Below, piece after piece: positions 26,933 through 34,920 of a DNA stretch of 64,000 nucleotides. Location: NCBI RefSeq assembly GCF_014196115.1, contig NZ_JACIDB010000001.1, positions 992,001 to 1,056,000 of the forward strand, read 5' to 3'. The translations under genes and the position numbers were made by a program. The stretch is from Sphingomonas aquatilis (lineage in GTDB: Bacteria > Pseudomonadota > Alphaproteobacteria > Sphingomonadales > Sphingomonadaceae). Numbering within the stretch: the first letter of the stretch is position 1; every line of letters begins with the position of its first letter. The notes under the pieces were generated by a model that had not been told where the DNA came from, ran no database searches, and saw only the letters and a program-made list of their open reading frames with translations.

Positions 26933-27000
26933 CGTGCAGCCATCCCGCCAATCCCATCGCAGATCAAGGCGTTGCCGTTGCGTTTGCGGTAGAACGAAGC

Positions 27001-27618
27001 ATGATCAACCCATCACCCGACCCGGCCCCGGGCAAGACCGCGCTGCTGCTCATCGACATGGTCAACGCGCTCGATTTCGAGGGCGGCGACGATCTGCGCG
27101 CGGCGACCGAGGATATCGTCGCGCCGATCCTGTCGCTGCGCGCGGCGGCGGATGCGGCGGGCGTGCCGGTGATCTACGTCAACGACAACAACGGCCAATG
27201 GCATTCGGAACGCACGCGGCTGGTCGAGGACACGCTGGCTAAGGACACGCCCGGCCGAGCGGTGACGCAGGCGCTGCGCCCGCGCGACGACGATTATTTC
27301 ATCATCAAGCCGCAGTTTTCGTGATTCTACGCCACCAACCTGCCGGTGCTGCTACCGCAACTGGGGGTGAGCCGGCTGATCCTGACCGGCGTCGCCGCCG
27401 ACATCTGCGTGCTGTTCACCGCGGCGGACGCGCATATGCGGCAATATGATCTGTGGGTGCCGGGCGATGCCGTCGCGGGCAACCATCCCGAACGGACGCG
27501 TTGGGCGCTGGAGATCATGCGCAACAGCATGGACGCGCTGGTCGAGCCGACGGCGGCAATTACGCTGGGCGATTGGGTGGCGCGGGGTAGGGCTCGCTTT
27601 TCGTCACCCCGGACTTGA
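27001..27618 (+). pseudogene. Isochorismatase-family cysteine hydrolase interrupted by an in-frame TGA
   Basis: Two collinear halves in the same frame form one cysteine hydrolase of the isochorismatase fold. The first (27001-27324) has the catalytic Asp in LLLIDMVNALDF and the Lys in YFIIKPQFS (K103). The second has the catalytic cysteine in AADICVLFTAAD (C136). Between them is a TGA (27322-27324) at a position usually occupied by glycine before FYATNL, consistent with a single GGA-to-TGA change. The last residues (SSPRT) and the stop codon lie within a palindromic repeat. Selenocysteine is unlikely, since the catalytic residue lies elsewhere. It could be a recent pseudogene, a readthrough gene or a sequencing error. 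Confidence 0.75.
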
Positions 27619-27682
27619 TCCGGGGTCCCGCTATTGGCCGACCGGTGAAGAAACGGGACCCCGGATCAAGTCCGGGGTGACG
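27602..27682. repeat. Family A palindromic repeat (short form)
   Basis: An 81-bp copy with arms CGTCACCCCGGACTTGATCC and CAAGTCCGGGGTGACG. Its first bases encode the C-terminus and stop of the hydrolase gene. Confidence 0.88.
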
Positions 27683-27713
27683 GGATTGTTGGGGTGGCGG
27701 GCTGGTTGAGGGC

Positions 27714-28160
27714 TCAGTCCCCCGCCGCCAGCACCGCCGCCACCTCGTCCTCCGAAATCCCGAACGCGCCGGCCAGCCCCGTGATCGACGCGCCGCGCTT
27801 CGCCAACACACGGATGCGGTCGGCGTCGACCAGCGTCGTGTAGCCATGTGTGTCGCGCTGTTCGCGGACGACATCCTTGCGGCCGGAGCCGCGCGGGCGG
27901 CGTGCTTCACGGGCATGGGGGTCGCGGGCGGCGGCCTTTTCCTCGGCCTCGCGACGGGCGGTGCGCGCCTGTTCGCGCTGCGCGGCCTCCGCCTCGCGCT
28001 CGGCGGCGCGGGTTTCGAGGCGGCGCTCGGTATCGGCGACGCGCGCGGCAGCCCGGGCCTCTCGGGCCTGTGCGCGTTCGGCGGCGCGCGCGTCGGGGCT
28101 GGCGTTGCTGCGGACGCGCAATCCGGTGGAGGGGCCGACGCCCCAGCTCTTGTCGACCAC
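27714..28160 (-). CDS. Hypothetical protein with coiled coil and HTH-like C-terminus
   Basis: A 148-residue frame starting at GTG. The middle (residues ~20-95) is a very charged, Ala/Arg/Glu-rich helix likely to form a coiled coil. The C-terminal ~35 residues (DADRIRVLAKRGASITGLAG, then ISEDEVAAVLAAG) resemble a helix-turn-helix. Family unknown. The opposite strand is also open over this stretch, so strand assignment rests on the HTH-like tail and the divergent promoter shared with the lipoprotein gene. Confidence 0.5.
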   Translation of the reverse strand: MVDKSWGVGPSTGLRVRSNASPDARAAERAQAREARAAARVADTERRLETRAAEREAEAAQREQARTARREAEEKAAARDPHAREARRPRGSGRKDVVREQRDTHGYTTLVDADRIRVLAKRGASITGLAGAFGISEDEVAAVLAAGD

Positions 28161-28275
28161 GTGTGTTCGAATCCTGGTGAACGGGGCTGCGCGCCTAGCA
28201 GGTCGTCGCACAGCGCGACACCTTCGGCGGTGTCGGACGTTGTCGCCGCCGTACCGAATCGTGAAGGAGCCTGCC

Positions 28276-29025
28276 ATGACCGCCATCCGCTGCCTGATCG
28301 CGCTGCCGTTGCTGGCACTCGGCGCCTGCGGGTCGGGCGGGGAGTCCGCCTCCACGACCGGCGAGGCGGAGGCGACGCCCATGGTCGCAGCGAGCGCCAC
28401 CCCGCGCGCGCTATCGACCCCCAAGCCGGCGCGCACCAGCGTCGCCGCATCGCAGCCCCTGTCCTGCGCCGCCGAGATCGGGCCCGCGGCCGCAGCAAAG
28501 CGGGTGGCGATCTGCCGCAACGTCTCGCCCGCGACGCATCCGCCGTGCAACGCCGCCAACAGCTGCGCGATGATCGAGGACGAGATCGCCCGGTCCTGCG
28601 CGCTGTTCGACGGGAAGGGATCGCGCATGGCCGGCTGCACCGTCGATCCGACCAGCGGACAGGCCGCAGCCGATGTGGTGCGGCGCTATTATTCCGCGAT
28701 CAACGCGCGCGATTATGCCACCGCCTGGACGCAATGGGGTGACGATGGCCGACCGGGCCAGACCTTCAAGGGCTTCGAACAGGGGTTCGCCAAGACCCGC
28801 GCCACCCGCGTGACGATCGGCACGCTGCCCCCGGCGGAGGGTGCCGCCGGCTCCGTCTACCAGACCGTGCCCGTCACGGTGGAGGCAACGACGGATGGCG
28901 GCACGCGCCAGCGCTTTGCGGGAAGCTATGTCGTCCGCCGCGTCAATGGCGTGGACGGTGCGAGCGCGGCACAATTGCGCTGGCATCTCGATTCAGCGAC
29001 ATTGAAGCCGGCCACCGGTGGCTGA
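28276..29025 (+). CDS. Predicted lipoprotein, NTF2/SnoaL-like
   Basis: A 249-residue protein. The lipoprotein signal ends in LALGAC (lipobox, Cys 18). A Ser/Thr/Ala/Pro linker is followed by a Cys-containing segment (CAAEIG, ICRNVS, HPPCNAANSCAMIEDEIARSC, GCTVDP) with six cysteines that may form disulfides. The C-terminal half, VVRRYYSAINARDYATAW, resembles a SnoaL/NTF2-like fold, probably a ligand-binding or stability module. The ATG start lies 7 bases after GAAGGAG. Confidence 0.65.
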   Translation: MTAIRCLIALPLLALGACGSGGESASTTGEAEATPMVAASATPRALSTPKPARTSVAASQPLSCAAEIGPAAAAKRVAICRNVSPATHPPCNAANSCAMIEDEIARSCALFDGKGSRMAGCTVDPTSGQAAADVVRRYYSAINARDYATAWTQWGDDGRPGQTFKGFEQGFAKTRATRVTIGTLPPAEGAAGSVYQTVPVTVEATTDGGTRQRFAGSYVVRRVNGVDGASAAQLRWHLDSATLKPATGG

Positions 29026-29049
29026 TCCCGATCCCACAGGGCCAACTCA

Positions 29050-29155
29050 CGCCTCCCCCGCCAGGGGGAGGTGGCATGCCGCAGGCATGACGGAGGGGGA
29101 GGTCAGGGCGGCGCTTGGCCGCAGGGCATGTTGCCGTCCGCCCCTTCCGTCACCG
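29050..29155. repeat. Interspersed repeat, family E
   Basis: CCTCCCCCGCCAGGGGGAGG, then TGACGGAGGGGGAGG and a distal CGTCCGCCCCTTCCGTCACC. It lies between the lipoprotein gene and the psp operon 3' end. Confidence 0.7.
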
Positions 29156-29164
29156 CATCGGGTC

Positions 29165-29206
29165 GATCATGCCCTCAGCATGATCTTGAACGGCCGGGGG
29201 CCGTTC
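29165..29206. terminator. Paired hairpins at the psp operon 3' end
   Basis: GATCATGC/GCATGATC (loop CCTCA, 29165-29185) and GAACGGCC/GGCCGTTC (loop GGG, 29188-29206) are perfect stems downstream of the last minus-strand psp gene. There is no T-run, so they may protect the 3' end rather than terminate. Confidence 0.5.
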
Positions 29207-29266
29207 ATCCCGATGCCCACCTGGCGTATGAGGACCTTTTATCGTTTGGCCGGATGGGGATTCGCC

Positions 29267-29503
29267 TTACAGGTCGACGCCCGCCGCGATCGCTTCCAGC
29301 TTGCGGATGCGCTCCTTCAGGTCCGCGATCTCGATCCGCGATCCCGCGGAATGGACGGGGGGCAGCGCGTCGGCCTGCGCATCGAGCTGCGAATGCTTCA
29401 GCGTCAGCCAGCTGCGCCAGCCGGACAGGCCCGCGGTAGTCACCATGGCCAGGCCGGCGAGGCCCGACAGCGACAGCGTCAGATACAGTTCGGGATCGGT
29501 CAT
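29267..29503 (-). CDS. PspB-like small membrane protein 6
   Basis: A 78-residue protein with an N-terminal membrane helix (LTLSLSGLAGLAMVTTAGL) and a C-terminal coiled coil DLKERIRKLEAIAAGVDL. The coil matches those of the upstream paralogues but is truncated. Last gene of the psp operon on the minus strand. Function is inferred only from context. Confidence 0.7.
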   Translation of the reverse strand: MTDPELYLTLSLSGLAGLAMVTTAGLSGWRSWLTLKHSQLDAQADALPPVHSAGSRIEIADLKERIRKLEAIAAGVDL

Positions 29504-29514
29504 CGTCCGTCTCC

Positions 29515-29766
29515 TCAGCGGTGGCGCAGGCGCTCGATCTCGCGGTCGAGATCGGACGTGCTGCGATTGTCGGTGATCACGCGCTCCAGCACCTGGATGC
29601 GCTCCTTCAGGTCGCGCACCTCCTGGGTGAGGCGGCGGGTGTCGTCGGTCATGTCGGGCTGAAACTGGTCCGAATGGCGCGGGCCGAAGGCGTTGAAGCG
29701 GGCGCGGAGCACGCCGCCGATCACCACCAGCGCGACGATCGCGACGATCATTTCTGCGGGGTTCAT
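29515..29766 (-). CDS. PspB-like small membrane protein 5
   Basis: An 83-residue protein with an N-terminal membrane helix (MIVAIVALVVIGGVL) and a coil with DLKERIQVLERVITDNRS and DLDREIERLRHR. The ATG is preceded by a clear GGAAGGA. The pattern R-L-x-R-I-x-V-L-E-R-I-x-T-D and the terminal REIE-LR recur in the neighbours. Confidence 0.75.
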   Translation of the reverse strand: MNPAEMIVAIVALVVIGGVLRARFNAFGPRHSDQFQPDMTDDTRRLTQEVRDLKERIQVLERVITDNRSTSDLDREIERLRHR

Positions 29767-29806
29767 GGGTCTGTCCTTCCCTGTGACAGAAACTGGGGGG
29801 AGGGGA

Positions 29807-30088
29807 TCAGTTGACGGGCAGGCGCTTCGCCGCCGGCTCGTCGCGCAGCCGTTCGATCTCCTGCGCCAGGTCGGCGCCGCGATCGGTGACGATGCGTTCG
29901 AGCACGCGGACGCGCTCCTCCAGCCGTTCGGTCTGCGCGGCATATTGCGCCGCTTTCTCGGCGACCTTGTCCGCCTCGATCTCCATCCGCCGCTGTTGCA
30001 GCGCGAACCAGGGCTTGACGAAGACGCCGCCGAAGATCGCGAGCAGGCCGCAGCAGATGCCGAGGATCGGGATGAGCATGGCGGACAT
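29807..30088 (-). CDS. PspB-like small membrane protein 4
   Basis: A 93-residue protein. The N-terminal hydrophobic helix MLIPILGICCGLLAIFGG is followed by a charged coiled coil with RLEERVRVLERIVTDRGADL and AQEIERLRDE. It ends 41 bp before the next gene. Confidence 0.75.
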   Translation of the reverse strand: MSAMLIPILGICCGLLAIFGGVFVKPWFALQQRRMEIEADKVAEKAAQYAAQTERLEERVRVLERIVTDRGADLAQEIERLRDEPAAKRLPVN

Positions 30089-30089
30089 G

Positions 30090-30359
30090 TCAGTTGGCCT
30101 CCAGCCGAAGCGCTTCGATCTCGCGGTCGAGGCGGTGCGAACGATCGGTGACGATGCTCTCGACGGTGGCGAGCCGTTCCTGCAACCGGTCGATCTGGCC
30201 GATGCGCCGGGCATTCTCGGCGTCGAGCAGTTCGATATCGTGGCGCGCCGCCAGATCGGGGGCGGAGATCGCCTTTTTCACCTTGCGCTGGCCGTACCAC
30301 TGGATCGCCAGCGTGATCGCGGCACCCAGCGCCATGCAGAAGACATGATCGGGACCCAT
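30090..30359 (-). CDS. PspB-like small membrane protein 3
   Basis: An 89-residue protein. A short hydrophobic N-terminus (CMALGAAITLAIQWYGQ) and a coiled coil with RLQERLATVESIVTDRSHRL and DREIEALRLEAN. Separated from the next gene by one base. Confidence 0.75.
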   Translation of the reverse strand: MGPDHVFCMALGAAITLAIQWYGQRKVKKAISAPDLAARHDIELLDAENARRIGQIDRLQERLATVESIVTDRSHRLDREIEALRLEAN

Positions 30360-30373
30360 GTTGCGTGTCCTTC

Positions 30374-30694
30374 TTAATGGCTGCGCAGCGCGTCGATCTC
30401 GCGAGCGGTGCGCTCGGCAGGATCGGTGGCGATGCGTTCGATGACGGCGAGCCGGTCCTTGATCGACCCCAGTTCGGCGCGCAGCTGCGCGTTTTCCTGG
30501 CTGAGCAATTTGACGCGCTCGGCCGTCTCCTCGTTCTTCTGCGGATAGACCGCCTGGCCCCAGGCGCCGTCGAGCGGATAGCCGTTCTTGACCCGCAGCC
30601 AGGTGGTGATGATCCAGCCGGCCATCGCCATCACCATGATGAGCGCGGTCAGCGGAAACATACCCTGGACGATGGAATAGACTTCGGGAGACAT
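30374..30694 (-). CDS. PspB-like small membrane protein 2
   Basis: A 106-residue protein. The membrane helix LTALIMVMAMAGWIITTWL resembles PspB's, followed by a coil with SIKDRLAVIERIATDPAERT and AREIDALRSH. The last ~25 residues are nearly identical to those of the next upstream gene (LAVIERIATDPAERTAREID), indicating recent duplication. Confidence 0.78.
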   Translation of the reverse strand: MSPEVYSIVQGMFPLTALIMVMAMAGWIITTWLRVKNGYPLDGAWGQAVYPQKNEETAERVKLLSQENAQLRAELGSIKDRLAVIERIATDPAERTAREIDALRSH

Positions 30695-30712
30695 GACGTT
30701 TTCCCTTTCGCG

Positions 30713-31015
30713 TCAGCGGTCGCGGAGCGCTTCGATCTCACGGGCGGTGCGCTCGGCGGGATCGGTGGCGATGCGTTCGAGGACGGCGATCCGTTCCTCC
30801 AGGCGGCTGACCTGGCCGGTCAGCTTGTCATTCTCTTGGGTCAGCAGGCCGATGGTGCGCTCGGCGTCGGGCGAACCCCCGTGGCGGCGCTCGTGGCGGC
30901 TGCGCCAGCGATCGGGTTCATAGCCGTGGCGAACGCGGATCCAGTTGTTGATGACCCAGCTTGCCGGCCCGATCGTGAAGATCGCGATCGGTACGAGTAT
31001 CCCCAAGTTACTCAT
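30713..31015 (-). CDS. PspB-like small membrane protein 1
   Basis: A 100-residue protein. The membrane helix ILVPIAIFTIGPASWVINNW is followed by an Arg/His-rich segment and a coil with RLEERIAVLERIATDPAERT and AREIEALRDR. It is adjacent to pspC. Confidence 0.78.
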   Translation of the reverse strand: MSNLGILVPIAIFTIGPASWVINNWIRVRHGYEPDRWRSRHERRHGGSPDAERTIGLLTQENDKLTGQVSRLEERIAVLERIATDPAERTAREIEALRDR

Positions 31016-31051
31016 GGTCGTATCCCCTCTTTCAGCTCGCGAGGCAAAGGC

Positions 31052-31426
31052 TCAGCGGAGGCTGTCGATTTCCTCGGCCAGCCGGCTGTTGCGGCTGGTG
31101 TAGTGCAGTTCCATGTCGGCGAGCCGGCGGTCGATATCGCGCAGCTTGCTGCGAACCTCGGTGGTCGACCGCTTCGGGTTGGTGCGCACGCCCTGCCAGA
31201 ATTTGGCGTCTTCGTGGCTCTCGTACAGGTCGACCGGCTTCTTGGGCGCCAACCACGCGGCGGCGATATAGCCCAGCAGGACCCAGCCGGAGGTGGCGAC
31301 GGTCAGGATGACCATGGCGACGCGGACCAGGGTGATGTCGAAGCCGGTGTAGTCGGCGATCCCCGAACACACGCCGGACACCTTGCCGTTCGGCTTGTCG
31401 AGGTAGAATTGGGTGCGGGCGGACAT
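31052..31426 (-). CDS. pspC: Phage shock protein C
   Basis: A 124-residue protein. The PspC domain starts FYLDKPNGKVSGVCSGIADY and includes a membrane helix (MVILTVATSGWVLLGYIAAAWL). The C-terminal third is a coiled coil ending RLADMELHYTSRNSRLAEEI, similar in rhythm to the PspB-like proteins. PspC senses membrane stress with PspB and helps release PspA from PspF. Confidence 0.93.
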   Translation of the reverse strand: MSARTQFYLDKPNGKVSGVCSGIADYTGFDITLVRVAMVILTVATSGWVLLGYIAAAWLAPKKPVDLYESHEDAKFWQGVRTNPKRSTTEVRSKLRDIDRRLADMELHYTSRNSRLAEEIDSLR

Positions 31427-31427
31427 C

Positions 31428-31694
31428 TCAGTTCCTCCGGTCGAGCTGATAGTGGGTTTGCTGAGCGGTCAGGCTCGGCTTGAAGTCGGGGTTGTCGGCG
31501 GCGACGATCCGCTCGACCGTGTTGAGGCGATCCTCCAGCCGGCGGGCGAGATTATACATCTCGTCCAGCAGCTTCTCGTCCTCGTCGGTGATCTTGGGTG
31601 CCTGCTTCCACTTGGTGACATAGTGCAGGATCACCCAGGGCGCGCCGATGAAGAGCGATCCGAACAGGATGGCCGGGACGGCGATATCCTCCAT
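31428..31694 (-). CDS. pspB: Phage shock protein B
   Basis: An 88-residue protein. The N-terminal membrane helix (VPAILFGSLFIGAPWVILHY) is followed by the typical DEDEKLLDEMYNLARRLEDR leucine-zipper-like coil. Works with PspC at the inner membrane. It begins 1 bp from pspA. Confidence 0.92.
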   Translation of the reverse strand: MEDIAVPAILFGSLFIGAPWVILHYVTKWKQAPKITDEDEKLLDEMYNLARRLEDRLNTVERIVAADNPDFKPSLTAQQTHYQLDRRN

Positions 31695-31695
31695 C

Positions 31696-32361
31696 TCAAT
31701 CCTCCTTCTTGAGGCGCGCCTTCAGCGCGGCGAGTTCGGCATCCACCTTGTCGCTCTGGCGCAGCTCGGCGATCTCTTCCTCCAGCGTCTTCGGCACGCC
31801 CAGCCCCAGCGCTTCCGCGCGACCCTCGGCATCGTCGACGCGGCGTTCCAGGATGTCGAAGCGGCTGAACGCCTCGTGCGTCTTGGGGCCGGCGTACATC
31901 TCGCGCAGGCGGTAGCGGTTGTTGGCGCTTTCCAGCCGCGTCTGGACGTTGGACTGCTTGGCGCGCGCCTCGGTCAGCTTCTTCTGCAGCTTGGCGATAT
32001 CCTCTTCCGACGCGCGGAGCGCATCGTCGAGGACCTTCACCTCGATCATCAGCTGCTCGGCCATGTCGCCGGCCTTCTGCTTCTCGACGAGGGCGGCCTT
32101 GGCCAGGTCTTCGCGGTCCTTCGACAGCGCCAGCTCCGCCTTTTCCTGCCAGCTCGCCTGCAGCTGGTCGAGCTTGTTGATGTGGCGGCGCATTTCCTTC
32201 TGGTCGGCGATCGTGCGGGCGGCACTGGCGCGCACCTCGACCAACGTCTCCTCCATTTCGAGGATGATCATGCGGATCATCTTCGCCGGATCTTCCGCCT
32301 TTTCCAGCAGGTCGGCGAAATTGGCGGCGACGATGTCGCGGGTGCGGGAAAAGATGCCCAT
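31696..32361 (-). CDS. pspA: Phage shock protein A (ESCRT-III-like membrane stress protein)
   Basis: A 221-residue, almost fully helical protein. The N-terminal amphipathic helix MGIFSRTRDIVAANFADLLE is typical, followed by the long coiled coil containing EDPAKMIRMIILEMEETLVE. PspA binds PspF to keep the operon off and, under stress, coats the inner membrane. The start MGIFSRTRD was chosen over an in-frame upstream ATG by family alignment. Confidence 0.96.
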   Translation of the reverse strand: MGIFSRTRDIVAANFADLLEKAEDPAKMIRMIILEMEETLVEVRASAARTIADQKEMRRHINKLDQLQASWQEKAELALSKDREDLAKAALVEKQKAGDMAEQLMIEVKVLDDALRASEEDIAKLQKKLTEARAKQSNVQTRLESANNRYRLREMYAGPKTHEAFSRFDILERRVDDAEGRAEALGLGVPKTLEEEIAELRQSDKVDAELAALKARLKKED

Positions 32362-32431
32362 CGTGTCGGTGCTCCTCAAAATCATGGCCGGGGCGGGCCG
32401 GGACCGTGGCCCGCCCCGGTTTGGGACCGCT

Positions 32432-32569
32432 TTACGCAACCTGGCGGGCGGTCGTCACGCTGGTCTGGTGTGCCGTCGCCGGTCCCACCGCGCCAGCGAC
32501 GCAGGTCGCGCTGAACAGGACGGTGCAGACGATGGCGGCAAACTTGCGACCGATCTCGGTGTTGAACAT
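32432..32569 (-). CDS. Small exported peptide, first gene of the psp operon
   Basis: A 45-residue frame with a textbook ribosome-binding site (AGGAGGTTCCC before ATG). The N-terminal half MFNTEIGRKFAAIVCTVLFS reads like a signal or anchor sequence; the remainder AGAVGPATAHQTSVTTARQV is short and polar. It is the first gene behind the sigma-54 promoter, 70 bp upstream of pspA. No family recognised. Confidence 0.65.
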   Translation of the reverse strand: MFNTEIGRKFAAIVCTVLFSATCVAGAVGPATAHQTSVTTARQVA

Positions 32570-32627
32570 GGGAACCTCCTCAAAAACCGTGTTTCGTGTT
32601 GCCGCGATGGCGGTATGCCAGCAGCAT

Positions 32628-32643
32628 TGCAGGAGGCGTGCCA
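32628..32643 (-). promoter_or_regulatory. Sigma-54 promoter of the psp operon
   Basis: TGGCACGCCTCCTGCA on the minus strand matches the -24/-12 consensus TGGCACG-N4-TTGCW with one mismatch; the GG and GC doublets are at the exact required spacing. It lies ~60 bp upstream of the small exported peptide and ~100 bp from the divergent pspF, which encodes the cognate activator. Confidence 0.88.
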
Positions 32644-32646
32644 ATT

Positions 32647-32675
32647 CCGAAAACGGCGGATTTCCGTCGTTTCGG
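32647..32675. promoter_or_regulatory. Candidate PspF upstream activating site
   Basis: Imperfect inverted repeat CCGAAAACGG...CCGTCGTTTCGG located just upstream of the sigma-54 promoter and between it and pspF. Position suits an enhancer site for PspF. It could also serve autoregulation of pspF. Confidence 0.5.
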
Positions 32676-32744
32676 GGTGTATTATTTTCCTGAACCACCG
32701 ATGAACACTTGCGCATTCTTGGTGTTTTCCGCCAGAAGTTGGCG

Positions 32745-33803
<1,059 letters not shown>

Positions 33804-33826
33804 GCGCGGCCGCCCGCCCCATACTT

Positions 33827-33934
33827 CGTCACCCCGGACTTGTTCCGGGGTCCACTCCGCGGCGAGGGGGACGGCCGGAGCCTCTTGCCTGCCCCTTGCG
33901 GCCCGGTGGACCCCGGACCAAGTCCGGGGTGACG
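33827..33934. repeat. Family A palindromic repeat
   Basis: A 108-bp copy with arms CGTCACCCCGGACTTGTTCC and CAAGTCCGGGGTGACG. It begins 24 bp after the pspF stop. Confidence 0.88.
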
Positions 33935-33969
33935 AAGTAAGGGGGGGGCACTCCGCCACCCGCCATCAC

Positions 33970-34058
33970 CGTCACCCCGGCCGCAGAGCCGGGGTCCCGC
34001 TTCTTCTTCTCCCCGCCCGTCGTAAAAAGCGGGACCCCGGATCACGTCCGGAGTGACG
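33970..34058. repeat. Family A palindromic repeat (short form)
   Basis: CGTCACCCCGGCCGCAGAGC opens it, and CGTCCGGAGTGACG closes it. With the copy at 33827 it fills most of the pspF-sod gap; 34059-34162 holds only likely promoter sequence. Confidence 0.8.
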
Positions 34059-34162
34059 GACGGAAAGCTCATCACGCTTGCGTAACGGCGCGGGAGCGTT
34101 AGGCCCGCTTCCGCGTTAACGCGGGGACGCAACGTCCCCACCTTTTGGAAGGAGCCTTTCCC

Positions 34163-34768
34163 ATGGCATTCGAACTGCCGCCGCTGCCCTACGCTTATGA
34201 CGCGCTGGAGCCGGTCATCTCGAAGGAGACGATGACCTTCCACCACGACAAGCATCACGCCGCCTACACGAACAAGCTGAACGAAGGCGTCGCCGCCGAC
34301 CCGAAGCTGGAAGACAAGACTATCGAGGAGATCCTCGGCATGATCTCGTCGCTGCCCCCGCTGATCCGTAACAACGGTGGTGGCTTTTGGAACCACGATT
34401 TCTTCTGGAAGATCATGGGGCCGAAGGGTTCGACCCAGCCGTCGGGCGCGCTGAAGGACGCGATCGATGCCTATGGCGGCCTCGACAAGCTGAAGGAAGA
34501 CTTCAACACCAAGGGCGCGGGCCAGTTCGGCTCGGGCTGGGCCTGGGTGATCAAGGATTCGTCGGGCGCGCTGAAGGTGACGTCGACGCCGAACCAGGAC
34601 AATCCGCTGATGGACGATGCCAAGGAACCCGGCACGCCGATCCTGGGCAACGACGTGTGGGAACACGCCTATTACCTCACCTACATGAACGACCGCCCCG
34701 GCTATCTGAAGGCGTGGTGGGACGTGGTGAACTGGGACGAGGCCGGCAAGCGTTTCGACGCCGCGTAA
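34163..34768 (+). CDS. sodB: Superoxide dismutase (Fe/Mn family)
   Basis: A 201-residue protein. Metal ligands lie in HHDKHHAAYTNKLN, WNHDFFWK, and DVWEHAYYLTYMNDRPGY. The outer-sphere Gln is in STPNQDNPLM, at the position used by MnSODs, and NNGGGFWNH carries Gly where FeSOD has Gln. The overall sequence (FFWKIM, AFELPPLPYAYDALEP) is nearest to alphaproteobacterial enzymes often annotated as FeSOD. Metal use cannot be decided from sequence. The start follows GGAAGGAGCC. Confidence 0.9.
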   Translation: MAFELPPLPYAYDALEPVISKETMTFHHDKHHAAYTNKLNEGVAADPKLEDKTIEEILGMISSLPPLIRNNGGGFWNHDFFWKIMGPKGSTQPSGALKDAIDAYGGLDKLKEDFNTKGAGQFGSGWAWVIKDSSGALKVTSTPNQDNPLMDDAKEPGTPILGNDVWEHAYYLTYMNDRPGYLKAWWDVVNWDEAGKRFDAA

Positions 34769-34777
34769 CGCCCAAAA

Positions 34778-34919
34778 TTCCTCCCTCGCTTTAGCGGGGG
34801 AGGGGGACCGCCGGCGCAGCCGGTGGTGGAGGGGGGCGTCTCCGCGAACGCAAGGTTCGCCCTGTCCGCCCCCTCCGTCACCGCCTGCGGCGGCGCCACC
34901 TCCCCCTGGCGGGGGAGGA
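34778..34919. repeat. Interspersed repeat, family E
   Basis: CCTCCCTCGCTTTAGCGGGG, GTGGTGGAGGGG, CCCCCTCCGTCACCGCC and CACCTCCCCCTGGCGGGGGA form a four-part inverted structure. It runs from the sod stop to the end of yciB. Confidence 0.8.
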
Positions 34920-34920
34920 C

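Noticed and set aside
27322..27324. TGA as a selenocysteine codon
   Set aside because: The catalytic Cys is downstream, the site is a Gly in the family, and no clear SECIS hairpin or selenoprotein context was seen.
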